The position numbers and the translations under genes are program-made. DNA of 64,000 nt from Peptoniphilus sp. GNH. GTDB lineage: Bacteria > Bacillota > Clostridia > Tissierellales > Peptoniphilaceae. The stretch covers positions 124,001-188,000 of the forward strand of contig CP089931.1 of NCBI GenBank assembly GCA_021307325.1, written 5' to 3'. The notes under the pieces were generated by a model. The model did no database searches, was not told the DNA's origin, and saw only the letters and a program-made list of their open reading frames with translations. Positions 40,224-49,323 of this stretch are shown here, one piece after another (positions within the stretch are counted from its first letter, which is position 1; the number at the start of each line of letters is the position of its first letter).

Positions 40224-40661
40224 TCACTTTTTTTTTGAAGGCTCAAAATTAATGATTTCATATAGGATATTATAAAGTTCTTCTGCATTTACATTTTTTA
40301 ATCCCAAATTGCAAATAACTTTATCCGGGATTTCACACGCTCTTTTTTTTAATTCCTTGCCTTTTGTCGTTAAAAATATTTCTACTACCCTATCATCATT
40401 ATCCTTTCTTTTTCTATTAATTAAGCCCTTATCTATCATTTTTTTGATTGTAGGCGTAACTGTTCCATTATCTAAGTGAAGAAGTCTACATATATCTCCA
40501 ATTGTTTGCCCATCTTCTTCCCACAAAACTAACATAATTAAATATTGAGTATATGTCAAATCTAGCGGTTTAAGAAACGGTGTATATGCAGATATTACTT
40601 TTCTGCTTGCTGCATATAGTGGAAAACACAATTGATTTTCTAATTTAAGATTATCAATCAT
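40224..40661 (-). CDS. MarR-family transcriptional regulator
   Basis: 145 aa winged helix. Core: LDLTYTQYLIMLVLWEEDGQ, IGDICRLLHLDNGTVTPTIKK (recognition helix) and RKRKDNDDRVVEIFLTTKGKEL (wing). It contains one conspicuous N-terminal Cys (NQLCFPLYAASRKV), the pattern of OhrR/MgrA peroxide sensors. Placed four bases overlapping behind the glutathione peroxidase gene, it probably regulates it in response to peroxide. Confidence 0.9.
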   Translation of the reverse strand: MIDNLKLENQLCFPLYAASRKVISAYTPFLKPLDLTYTQYLIMLVLWEEDGQTIGDICRLLHLDNGTVTPTIKKMIDKGLINRKRKDNDDRVVEIFLTTKGKELKKRACEIPDKVICNLGLKNVNAEELYNILYEIINFEPSKKK

Positions 40662-41203
40662 AATAATGATTCAACTGCTTTTGCAACTTCATGCATGCTT
40701 TCAGTTGGTTCAAAACGAGAAACTACATTTCCATCACGATCCACTAAAAACTTTGTAAAATTCCATTTTATATCCGGATTATTTTTATAATCTTTATCAA
40801 TCTTTTTTAACATTAATGACATTATCAATGCTTTTGGTCCTTTTCCAAATCCGGAAAATCCTTTTTGGCTTTTTAAATACTCAAATAATGGTAAAGCATT
40901 ATCACCATTTACATTGGATTTAGTCATTTGTGGGAACTTTGTATCATAATTTAGCGTACAAAAATTAGTTATTTCTTCATCAGTTCCAGGTGTTTGACCT
41001 GCAAATTGATTACAAGGGATATCTATTATTTCAAATCCTTGGTCATGATATTTTTCAAATATTTCTTCTAATTCTTTATATTGAGGAGTAAACCCGCAAC
41101 CTGTTGCTGTGTTTACTATCAATAATACTTTTCCTTTGAATTGATTTAAAGAAATATCTTCACCCTTTTGGGTTTTAACGCTATAATTATAAATTTCTGT
41201 CAT
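40658..41203 (-). CDS. Glutathione peroxidase-family thiol peroxidase
   Basis: 181 aa. Peroxidatic Cys36 in NTATGCGFTPQY (the position that is Sec in some homologues; here TGC). Also the FEIIDIPCNQFAGQTPGTDEEI block with the catalytic Gln, and WNFTKFLVD with the Trp/Asn. In bacteria these enzymes usually run on thioredoxin. Cargo of element B; useful to an aerotolerance-limited anaerobe. Confidence 0.95.
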   Translation of the reverse strand: MTEIYNYSVKTQKGEDISLNQFKGKVLLIVNTATGCGFTPQYKELEEIFEKYHDQGFEIIDIPCNQFAGQTPGTDEEITNFCTLNYDTKFPQMTKSNVNGDNALPLFEYLKSQKGFSGFGKGPKALIMSLMLKKIDKDYKNNPDIKWNFTKFLVDRDGNVVSRFEPTESMHEVAKAVESLL

Positions 41204-41345
41204 ATTAACCCTCCCTAAAAATTAATTTAAATATCATTTGCTTAATTAAAAACAATTAGACTATTTTTTCATCTTGCTTGTATTATATCGTATTTTATAT
41301 TTTGCACAAGTATATTTGACACAATATATTTTGTTTTTTTTGTAA

Positions 41346-41744
41346 TTATTTTTGAATTTTCTTTACTCTTCTCAGACTATATGTGCTCTTTTGTTTTTGA
41401 TATCTTAATAATTTAGTTGCTAATATAATAGATAATGAAGATTCTACAAGAGAAATTAGACTAAGCACTCCGATATGCCGGAGAGCAAGATGCCTAAAAA
41501 TATCCATTTCAAGACTTAGATAGGTCATTAAAAATATTTGTATATCAAAATGTAGAATGTTTTGTACAGCTAGGGAAAACCTTACTAAGGATGTGAGAAC
41601 CGCTAAGAATGTTACAGCACCCAGGTATTTTAAGTTTATGCAGATTGCTAAAAATACAAGAATTACCGATATTAAAAAGAGGTTGCTTAATCCAATATAT
41701 CCTGTAAATAAACTTAGTATAAAATACATAATTAAGGATTCCAT
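41346..41744 (-). CDS. possible small membrane protein, unidentified
   Basis: 132 aa, strongly hydrophobic for the first ~110 residues with a basic tail (RYQKQKSTYSLRRVKKIQK). No family recognised and no clear ribosome site. It starts in the shared right-end repeat, whereas in element A the same start is truncated after 12 codons. It may be the original cargo of this element family or a chance ORF. Confidence 0.35.
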   Translation of the reverse strand: MESLIMYFILSLFTGYIGLSNLFLISVILVFLAICINLKYLGAVTFLAVLTSLVRFSLAVQNILHFDIQIFLMTYLSLEMDIFRHLALRHIGVLSLISLVESSLSIILATKLLRYQKQKSTYSLRRVKKIQK

Positions 41745-41932
41745 AAGAAAGATAAGATTCTTTAAAAATTTAATAGATAGTTTTTACCATAAAAGTAATC
41801 ATATTATTCGGTACCTGAACCGAGACGGGACTAAAAATCCTAAAACGTCCCATAATTAGGTGGATTTGGTGATACTCTAAAAAATAGAACCTAGTATTTT
41901 GAATGATTTGGGATATATCGGACGTTTGGAAA
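41706..41932. repeat. right-end repeat, copy 2 (element B)
   Basis: Homologous to 38649-38879, ending at the same GGATATATCGGACGTTTGGA. It is followed by AGAATAATTAGAGT (41933-41946), which resembles the guaA att core with GGG missing. This is probably the eroded outer attachment site and hence the far boundary of the tandem. Confidence 0.7.
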
Positions 41933-42096
41933 AGAATAATTAGAGTAAAAATATCTATAAATGGTAAGCTTTGGTTTATTCTTTTTTTAGTTATAATTTA
42001 AAGCTTTCTGCTTACTGGTCTTATATTTTTTTAATAAAAAAAACTGGTCCTAGTAGTTAGTTTTATTGCTAACTTTTGGAGTCAGTTTCTAAAAGA

Positions 42097-43131
42097 TTAT
42101 AAGATGCCTAGAGCTTTTTCTAGTATTAGGGTTATGGATGTGATTGATATAAAGCACACTCCGCCTAAGGCTAGTGGCTTAGCTCCTGATTTCAATAGCT
42201 TTACTATATCGCTATTGAAACCAATAGCTGACATAGCCATTACAATAAAAAACTTGGATAAGTCTTTAAAGGGTTTGAAAAATTCAATATTTACTCCTTT
42301 GGCTAGGGCTATGGTTGTAATCAAACTTGCAAGGATGAAGTAGATTATAAAGAATGGGAAAATTTGTATTATAGATATTTTTTTATTAGCTTCTTGTTCA
42401 GCATTTCTCATTCTAATGAAGGCTAGTCCTAAGCATATTGGAATTATTGCTAGTGTTCTAGTCAATTTCACTGTTACAGCCTTGTCAAGTGTCTGGCTAC
42501 CTAGATTAAATATTGTATCCCATGTTGATGCGCATGCTGTAACTGATGATGTATCATTAACAGCAGATCCTGCAAATATACCAAAGGCGTGACCGTCGAT
42601 AGTAGAAAATCCTATCATACGGCCTAGGCTTGGAAACAGGATGGCTGCTAAGATATTAAAAAAGAATATAACAGATATGGCTTGGGCTATTTCTTCTTCA
42701 TCTGCATCTATAACTGGAGCGGCAGCTGCAATTGCAGAGCCTCCACAAATTGATGATCCAACACCAACGAGAGTTGCGATATGTCCTTTTATAAGTCCAG
42801 ACTTGTAGGCTAGGTATGCGATTATAAGTGATGTTGATATGGTAGATAGGATGATTGGAAGTGATTGTCTACCAGTTTTTAAAACAATTCCAAGATCAAG
42901 ACCAAATCCAAGGAGGATTACAGCATATTGAAGGATTTTCTTTGATGCAAATCTCACACCACCAATATAAGGTTTTTTGTCTTTTATAATTTGACCTAGG
43001 GCCATTCCAATTAGAATACCAAAGACGGCTGGGCCTACTAGTGGGATTTTTTTGCCTATTATCTGGGATATTATTGCAATTATAAGGCAGAGAATAATCC
43101 CTTTTATATTTTTTTCTATAGATTTTATCAT
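42097..43131 (-). CDS. YeiH-family putative sulfate/organosulfonate exporter (UPF0324)
   Basis: 344 aa, about ten membrane helices. Family blocks: GPAVFGILIGMALG, LLGFGLDLGIVLKTG, GVGSSICGGSAIAAAAPVI and FAGSAVNDTSSVTACAS. Start ATG 43131 was chosen because AAAGGAG lies 7 bases before; an in-frame GTG 15 bases upstream overlaps that site. It is divergent from a LysR regulator, the standard arrangement for yeiH/cysL-like pairs. Confidence 0.9.
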   Translation of the reverse strand: MIKSIEKNIKGIILCLIIAIISQIIGKKIPLVGPAVFGILIGMALGQIIKDKKPYIGGVRFASKKILQYAVILLGFGLDLGIVLKTGRQSLPIILSTISTSLIIAYLAYKSGLIKGHIATLVGVGSSICGGSAIAAAAPVIDADEEEIAQAISVIFFFNILAAILFPSLGRMIGFSTIDGHAFGIFAGSAVNDTSSVTACASTWDTIFNLGSQTLDKAVTVKLTRTLAIIPICLGLAFIRMRNAEQEANKKISIIQIFPFFIIYFILASLITTIALAKGVNIEFFKPFKDLSKFFIVMAMSAIGFNSDIVKLLKSGAKPLALGGVCFISITSITLILEKALGIL

Positions 43132-43236
43132 ATATTCTCCTTTCACTTTTTTTATTATATATTAAATAGATATAATGTATAATTATAATTATTTGATGTA
43201 TGATAAAAATTTGTTATGATTGATGTGGAGGATACC

Positions 43237-44112
43237 ATGTTAGATTTTAGGATAGAAAGTTTTTTGGAAGTATGTAAATATATGAATTTTACAAAGGCTG
43301 CTGAAAGCCTTAATATAACACAGCCAGCCATATCTACTCATATTAAATATTTAGAAACATATTATAATTGTAAACTTTTTTATAGAAGTAAGAGGAATTT
43401 GTTTCTAACAGATGAGGGCAAGATTCTAAAATCTGCTTTGCTTTCTATGTCAAATGATCAAGATAAGTTGAAGATGATATTAGCTGAGAAAAAAACTAAG
43501 AGTGAAAAAATTTCCTTGGGTTTTACTAGGTCGGTCGGAGAATATCTAATATTGGATAAGCTTATAGCCTTGATAAAAGAAAAACCTTCTTGTGATTTCC
43601 ATATTTATTATGAAAATACGGACGAGATTTTAAGCGATATTGATAGTGGGAGGATAGACTTTGCCATTATAGAGGGATTTATAAAATCTAGTGATTATTT
43701 TATTAAAAAATACAAAAGCGATAGGATTGTTTGCATCAGCCACAAGGCCCACAAGTTTAAAAAACAAGTAAAAAAACTAGCAGATTTATTAGATGAAAGA
43801 ATTATTATTCGAGAAGACGGATCTGGCACCTTAGCTATATTAAAAAATTTTCTAAGCATGGATAATATCGATACGAAAGATTTTGCAAATATCATAGAAA
43901 TAAATAATATGCGTTCCATAGTAGAAATGCTCAGGTCAGATTGCGGCATAAGTTTTATTTTTGAATCTTGTGTAAAAAAAGAACTAGAAGAAGGTGTCCT
44001 CATGGTTGTGGATCTAGAAGATTTCAATCTAGTTCATGATTTATCCCTTGTTGCCAGAAAAAATTCAATATTTACTGATTTGTATTTGCAAATAGCTGAA
44101 GCTTTTTATTAG
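43237..44112 (+). CDS. LysR-family transcriptional regulator
   Basis: 291 aa. Winged HTH in the first 60 residues (FLEVCKYMNFTKAAESLNI, TQPAISTHIKYLETYYNCKL), then a substrate-binding-like effector domain. Start ATG 43237 follows GTGGAGG; the upstream ATG at 43216 has no ribosome site. Divergent from the YeiH exporter with about 105 bp between, where its operator should lie. Confidence 0.92.
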   Translation: MLDFRIESFLEVCKYMNFTKAAESLNITQPAISTHIKYLETYYNCKLFYRSKRNLFLTDEGKILKSALLSMSNDQDKLKMILAEKKTKSEKISLGFTRSVGEYLILDKLIALIKEKPSCDFHIYYENTDEILSDIDSGRIDFAIIEGFIKSSDYFIKKYKSDRIVCISHKAHKFKKQVKKLADLLDERIIIREDGSGTLAILKNFLSMDNIDTKDFANIIEINNMRSIVEMLRSDCGISFIFESCVKKELEEGVLMVVDLEDFNLVHDLSLVARKNSIFTDLYLQIAEAFY

Positions 44113-44236
44113 AAAAAATTTCATAGTAATAGGTTAGGCTAAGATAGGTAAAGAAAAATATCATTTTATAAAAGTAAAAAACTGACTAATTCCTAGTTAG
44201 AAGGTGTTTTATATTAGGTGATTTTTTAGCAATATA

Positions 44237-44548
44237 ATAAACTTAGATATAAGAACAAAGTCTGATTTTAAAATAGAAAAAAATGTCAAAGATGTTTTTG
44301 AAATTGAAAGCGACTATATTAGATGTACTATTCCTTTTAAACAGGAAGTAATTGAGCAAATAGACAATAAAAATATCGGTTTGAATAAGACTGAAAAGAA
44401 AGTTATAGAAATTTTGATAGAAAATCCAATTGTATAGCAAGGAATCTTAAGAAAAAGAGGGCTTATTGTACCTACAGATGGACGCCCAAAAAGATTCTTA
44501 GAACAAGAGAATTATAGTGGCAATATTTTATTTGAAAGTCTTACTTGA
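44237..44548 (+). pseudogene. C-terminal relic of an AlbA-2/Schlafen-like ATP-binding protein
   Basis: An open frame without a start reads FKIEKNVKDVFEIESDYIRC, then TIPFKQEVIEQ and a winged-helix-like NKTEKKVIEILIENPIV. It is broken by a TAG and ends at 44548. The 'FKIE...DYIRCTIPF' strand pattern is typical of the end of RecG-like/AlbA-2 regulators. Downstream to 44700 another fragment (KYFQKFSAELKKIFDQYQ) is in a different frame and unassigned. Confidence 0.4.
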
Positions 44549-44706
44549 TAAAAAGTATTTTCAAAAATTCAGTGCAGAGTTAAAGAAAATATTTGACCAA
44601 TATCAAAATGAATTTAATACAGTGGCATTTTCTGATATTTTAAATATCATGGGAATTCATTTATTAGACTTGCCGAAATTGATGTAAATAGTTTAATAGG
44701 AGCAAT

Positions 44707-44756
44707 AAAGCTTGATAAATTTTTAATTAATAAGTTTATCAAGCTTTTTAATTTTT
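44707..44756 (+). terminator. terminator before the Qat relic
   Basis: AAAGCTTGATAAA (44707-44719) and TTTATCAAGCTTT (44735-44747) form a 13-bp perfect stem, followed by T-rich DNA. Confidence 0.8.
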
Positions 44757-44772
44757 AGAAATATACGAATAA

Positions 44773-45492
44773 GGGAAAAAAGGGAGTACATTATTACCAA
44801 ATGACTTTTTACAAGAAGATAACAATAACGATGACAAAGACAATAAAAAAGATTTAGATAAGCCGAATTGGACATCAGCCAAAACATCTATGAGTAAATA
44901 TATTTCTTCTGGTGGGAACATTGGAAGTTCGAAGAAAGTTGTTAGTAATTATATTGGGGCAAATGGTGGAGCTAAAGCTTTCTCATCAAGGCAGGGGATA
45001 AGTTCTGCAGGGAGTAATTTTTCTAATTTATTGAGTAGTATAACAAAAAATGGATTCACTACTACAATTGCTTCATTAGGGAATCAATTTAAAAATAAAT
45101 CCACCGTAGAGTCTATATCACTTTTGGTAAATTATGTAGTAGAAAATTCTATATCAAAAGATGATATAGTTATAAGGAGTGCTACAGTAAACACTTTGGA
45201 AGAAATGAGTTTGTTGTTAGGTGACAAAAATTCTTTAACTGAAATTGAATCAAAATACTTACTTCAGTATTTTACTAGGGAATTAATTTGGCAATTAATG
45301 TTAGTTGATTACGGATACTCATTTGAAAAAAAGGGTAGCAATATTCAAGAAGCTATTAGGATTGAAAGAAATATTAAGGAATATATTCAAGCTTGCGTTG
45401 AGGTGGGATTTAACTCATATAAAGATGACTATTTCACAGAAGATTCATTTAATAAGATTTTAACTTCTTGCTTAGAGATTATGGAGGAATAA
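44773..45492 (+). pseudogene. qatB: QatB-like protein of a decayed Qat anti-phage system (start lost)
   Basis: The frame runs 44773-45492 after a stop at 44770 with no start codon before ATG 44890. The N-terminal GSTLLPNDFLQE matches the Gly-Ser/Thr-Pro-Leu-x-Pro opening of QatB, and NWTSAKTSMSKYISSGG then AGSNFSNLLSSITKNGF matches its conserved core. Internal translation from 44890 would give 200 aa lacking this opening. The QatB biochemical role is unknown. It precedes qatC by one base. qatA, the KAP-like ATPase expected upstream, is absent. Confidence 0.72.
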
Positions 45493-45493
45493 A

Positions 45494-46811
45494 ATGAGAA
45501 TATATTGTACAAATGAATCAATTGATAATATTCCTGAAGGATTTGATGAAAAACTAGATACAACAAATAAAAAAGATATTGGTTTTAATTTTTGGGATAA
45601 TTACATTAAGTTAGAGAAAGAATTTTCAAAATCAGCCATTGATTTATTATATATCTATTTTTGTTTTTGTAGCTGATCGAATAGTAAAAAGAGATAATCA
45701 AAATGATGGTTGGACTATGACTATCAAACTAAATGTTCCTGTATCTGACATTGATTTTTGGAACTCTCAAAAAATATTAGTAACTGATATGTTGAATTTT
45801 TTAAGTGGTGACAATTGGACTTTTGAATTTAGACCTAAAACTGTGTATCAAGAGCAAATATACTATTCATCTAAAAAGTATCAAGAGTTGGATAAGAGCA
45901 GCTATGACAAAATTTGTATGTTTTCAGGTGGTTTAGACTCTTTTATAGGAGCAATAGACTTACTCGAAGATTCAACCTCTTCAATATTACTAGTTAGTCA
46001 TTACGGTGGAGGAAAAGAAACTAAAAGCTATCAAGATGATATTTTTAAAGCTGTAAAGAATAAATATGAGTTAGATGATAGAGATCAGGTTCAATCATAT
46101 GTTGTTGCTAGGAATGGTAAAGAAGATAGAACTAGAACAAGATCTTTTATGTTTTTTTCGCATGCGATTGTTTATGGCTCAGCTTTTGGTAGAAAAACTC
46201 AGCTATATATCCTTGAAAATGGTTACATCTCCTTAAATGTTCCCTTATCTGGATCAAGGTTTGGGAGTAGCAGTACAAGAACTACACACCCATACTACAT
46301 GAAAAAACTACAAACTTTAATAAATAATATGAATTTAGATATTAAAATCATTAATCCATATCAATTCAAGACTAAAGGCGAGATGTTGAAAGAGTGTAAA
46401 AATAGTAGCTTCCTAAAAGAGCAGTATGTTAAGACTATGTCTTGCTCACATACAGATAATGGTAGATTTAAAAAAGAAAAGACATCAAAACACTGTGGAG
46501 ATTGCATACCTTGAATAGTTAGAAAAGTAGCTATAGTATCAGCTTATGGGAAAGATGAAACGGAGTATAGACATAAAACCTTAGAAAAATCTGAAGCTGG
46601 AATCTTAAACAAAAATGCTTTTTTACAAATGCTTGAAAAGAATAATCCTAAAAGAGCGGTATTTGAGATACAGAAATCTGATCTGTTAACAGATAACTTA
46701 TTAGAGTTTGCAGACGTTTATAATAGGAGTATAGAGGAATTAAATAAAGTATTTAATGAGGTAGATTTGAATGAAGTTGATTTATTTTCATTGCCATCCG
46801 GATTTATATAA
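45494..46811 (+). pseudogene. qatC: QatC: QueC-like enzyme of a decayed Qat system, frameshifted and interrupted
   Basis: First frame 45494-45676 (MRIYCTNESIDNIPEGFDEK). A 1-base insertion near 45650 shifts into a frame reading FVFVADRIVKRDNQNDGWTM. The PP-loop ATPase motif CMFSGGLDSFIGAIDLL is intact, as is SHYGGGKETKSYQ. The zinc cluster HCGDCIP is followed by TGA at 46512 where the family has a Cys, then the frame continues IVRKVAIVSAYGKDETEYRH to 46811. QatC resembles 7-cyano-7-deazaguanine synthase and is essential in known Qat systems, so this locus should be inactive. Confidence 0.8.
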
Positions 46812-47485
46812 TGACAATTTTAAAATGTTAAACAATGGTAATAAAATAGTTTTTATGACAAATTTACCAGTTTTGTTTGAAAGATACTATCCAAAATATA
46901 AAGATTCTAAAAATAATTTTTTAGCTTTAGGCTATCATCCAGAATTGATTGAAGAGTACCCTAATTATTTTGAAAAAATTAAACGAAATTTGTATAAGAC
47001 AAGGTTCGTAGGGGAAATAGGTATAGATAATTCTGAAAGAAATAAAGAATCTTTTGAAAAACAACTAAGAATATTTCGAGAAATAATGGATGAGTGCAAT
47101 AAAAGTGATGGTAAGATTATATCAATTCACTCAAGAAAAGCTGAAAGTTCTATATTTGAAGAACTAATTAACAACAATAATATATATTCTACATTGGTAC
47201 ACAGGAACTCTTAAAAGACTACTAGATGGTATGATGAAAAATCAAAACATATATATCTGTCAATTTAGATATGACAACAACAAAAAAAGGTGCTGATTTA
47301 ATTCACAGTGTACCTATAGATAGAATTGTTTTAGAAACAGATGCTCTTTTTACAAAAGAAAGTAAAAAAAGATATGATTATAAAATCTTAGAAGATACTA
47401 TTACTCAAATAGCAAAAATAAAAAAAGTAACTTAGAGGATATTACCATTCAAATTCAAGCTAATACAAAGAAGATATTAGGATAG
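46771..47485 (+). pseudogene. qatD: QatD: TatD-like nuclease of a decayed Qat system, frameshifted
   Basis: ATG 46771 overlaps qatC. It reads MKLIYFHCHPDLYNDNFKML (HxH metal motif), ALGYHPELI and FVGEIGIDNSER, then loses frame at about 47200 (expected HWYTG becomes a stop at 47212). The second part continues in another frame: ISVNLDMTTTKKGADLIHSV, RIVLETDALFTKES with the catalytic Asp. A further shift comes in an A-rich run near 47425, before the last residues TKKILG. At least two lesions, so no functional TatD-type DNase. Confidence 0.8.
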
Positions 47486-47492
47486 GAAGTAG

Positions 47493-48029
47493 TTACCTCT
47501 CTACTTCCTTTCCATAATAATTTTCATAGTTTTTCCTATATTGAACAAGGTCGGAAAATTGTTCTTTATTCAGAGAATACTCTTGCATAAGGGTGTTCTT
47601 TTTTTCTTGCAATTTATCGAGGTTTGATAGTATTTCTTTTGTTTTTGGTAGTTTTTTATAGTTTTCTAAAATTTCTTTAGCCGCTATTTTATAAACAGAA
47701 AGTTCACTATAATACTCCTCTGCAAATTGCTTATCTTGAGGATTTTTCTTGTGGTATTTGTAGATTTCACGATACTTATTTATAGTATTAATATTTTCCA
47801 TATCTTGGGATAAACTCTTCATCTCAGTTTCAATTTTCTTTATTTTATTTAATAAATCTTGTCTATCATCAGCAGATTTTTTGATTAGATCATCGAGTTG
47901 AGTAATTGAATTAATTCCTTGTTCTCTAAGCTTAATTATTGAATCAGCCATTGTTTTGATATTATGTTTTCTTGCCCAGACTTCATAACCCTTAGATGAG
48001 TGTGCTTTTCTATCAGTGATAGTTTTCAA
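47493..48029 (-). pseudogene. C-terminal fragment of a MobA/MobL-type relaxase, copy 1
   Basis: 178 aa open frame (YEVWARKHNIKTMADSIIKL, then a long coiled coil). This is the non-catalytic tail of mobilization relaxases; the HUH/Tyr domain that should precede it is missing. About 450 bp (47495-47945) recur at 60526-60976 in the same orientation with ~95% identity. The two copies bracket the iron-uptake region. Confidence 0.65.
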
Positions 48030-48180
48030 ATTAGAAAAGAATAGATATTATTGGGATAAATAGCAAATTGCAAATAAAAATCATGATTATAACTAATATT
48101 CGCGAAGAGAGATTAATTAATAAAAATTAAATCTTAAATCTTAAATGCCACAAATTAACTATTATATTAGGAGGTTAGAT

Positions 48181-48546
48181 GTGAATCTTAAAGTAAATGA
48201 TACAATTTCGGTATCTAAAATTAACAATAATCAAATCACTATTTATCAAGATAATTGTTTCAAAACTCTTGAATGTGATTAAGAAATACTGAATGAGGTA
48301 TTCAATTTAGTAAAAGAATTTGGAAATAGAGAAAAAATACACAAGAAATTTAGTAAATATTATTCGATAGAGGAAATAGATCAATTTATTAATGTGCTAA
48401 TTAATGAAGGTATTCTCTTGAGTTCCAAAGAACTTAGCTCGACATACAATCATGAGAAATCTCATATTTTACTTATCTCTGATATGGAGATAGATAAAGA
48501 AATTAAAAATATTCCATTCTTTAAAAAAACTGAGAAATTGATTTGA
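48181..48546 (+). pseudogene. relic of a possible RiPP-maturation (RRE/E1-like) protein
   Basis: GTG 48181, preceded by AGGAGG, reads MNLKVNDTISVSKINNNQIT, meets TAA at 48280, and continues in frame as NEVFNLVKEFGNREKIHKKF, EIDQFINVLINEGILLSS to 48546. A beta-rich start followed by a winged-helix-like module and then HILLISDMEID resembles the N-terminus of SagC/TOMM cyclodehydratase partners or PqqD-type recognition domains. The resemblance is structural only. No precursor peptide or YcaO gene is visible. Confidence 0.35.
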
Positions 48547-48570
48547 ATTTTTAATTTTCTATGTTATAAT
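48543..48570 (+). promoter_or_regulatory. likely promoter of feoA
   Basis: TTGAAT (48543-48548) and TATAAT (48565-48570), 16 bp apart, 74 bp before feoA. I do not see a convincing Fur box. Confidence 0.5.
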
Positions 48571-48643
48571 GCTTAAGAAGATGACAATCAAATTCAATTA
48601 GTAATTTATTTTAATAAAATTAAAACTATAAACAAGTGGTTAA

Positions 48644-48859
48644 ATGCTTAGCTTAGTAATGGCGCCCTTAAATGTTAATTATAAGATTTTAAGGATTAAG
48701 TCTTTAGGAGATAGTAATGTAACTGAGTCCCGCCTGGCAAGTCTTGGTTTTGTCAAAGATGCAGCTATAAAGGTTGTTAATGAGAATGATGGTAATTTAA
48801 TTGTTTCAATTAAGGATTCCAGAGTTGCAATCGGAAAGTATATAGCAAAAAAATATTAG
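48644..48859 (+). CDS. feoA: FeoA-family ferrous iron transport accessory protein
   Basis: 71 aa SH3-like protein. Pattern: APLNVNYKILRIKSLGDSNV, ESRLASLGFVKDAAIKVVNE, LIVSIKDSRVAIGKYIAKKY. FeoA works with the FeoB ferrous-iron channel at the membrane. Here FeoB is truncated, so this intact-looking gene probably has no local partner. Start ATG 48644; a clear ribosome site is not evident. Confidence 0.85.
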   Translation: MLSLVMAPLNVNYKILRIKSLGDSNVTESRLASLGFVKDAAIKVVNENDGNLIVSIKDSRVAIGKYIAKKY

Positions 48860-48876
48860 TAGAGGAGATGTAAGAC

Positions 48877-49118
48877 TTGCAAACTTTAAGAGATGTAGTT
48901 GTAGGAAAATACTACGTCGTAAAAAAATCAATGGTTCTGGTCCTTTGAAAAGAAGGATAATGGACATGGGAATTACAAAAAATTCAGAAATTTACATAAG
49001 GAAGGTGGCGCCACTTGGCGACCCCGTGTAAATTAATATTAGATATTATGAGCTTAGCATTAGAAAAGCAGATGCTGAATTAATTGCAATTGAAGAAATA
49101 GAAAAGAAAGAGGACTAA
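48877..49118 (+). pseudogene. second FeoA gene, interrupted by a stop codon
   Basis: TTG 48877 after AGAGGAG reads LQTLRDVVVGKYYVVKKING, PLKRRIMDMGITKNSEIYIRK, VAPLGDPV, then TAA where a Glu codon is expected (PLGDPVEI is standard). It then continues in frame NIRYYELSIRKADAELIAI to the stop at 49116. One substitution (G to T) would explain the loss. Confidence 0.85.
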
Positions 49119-49119
49119 G

Positions 49120-49260
49120 ATGGCTACCACTATTGCACTTGCCGGCAACCCCAATAGTGGTAAGTCAACACTTTTTAACGGCCTCACTGGTTCCAACCAA
49201 TATGTTGGTAACTGGCCAGGGGTAACTGTTAAAAAAAAGACTGGTAAGTATAAAAAATAA
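49120..49260 (+). pseudogene. FeoB, only the first 46 codons remain
   Basis: ATG 49120, one base after the feoA2 stop, reads [20 protein letters not shown] with the G1 GTPase motif, then [19 protein letters not shown] and a stop. The remaining ~650 residues (rest of G domain, membrane channel) are gone. This is a clean deletion, joined to the promoter region of the next operon. Confidence 0.92.
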
Positions 49261-49323
49261 ACACGTTTTTATGTTACAATGTTACAATGTTATTAATAAA
49301 GATAAGTAGAAAGGATGATTAAA

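Noticed and set aside
46490-46530. Selenocysteine codon in qatC
   Set aside because: Neighbouring frameshifts in qatC and qatD show the locus is decaying, and I see no clear hairpin directly after the TGA.
49261-49300. Tandem ATGTTACA repeat before the DUF4418 gene, considered as an operator
   Set aside because: Only two units; it matches no operator I know and could be chance or part of the promoter.
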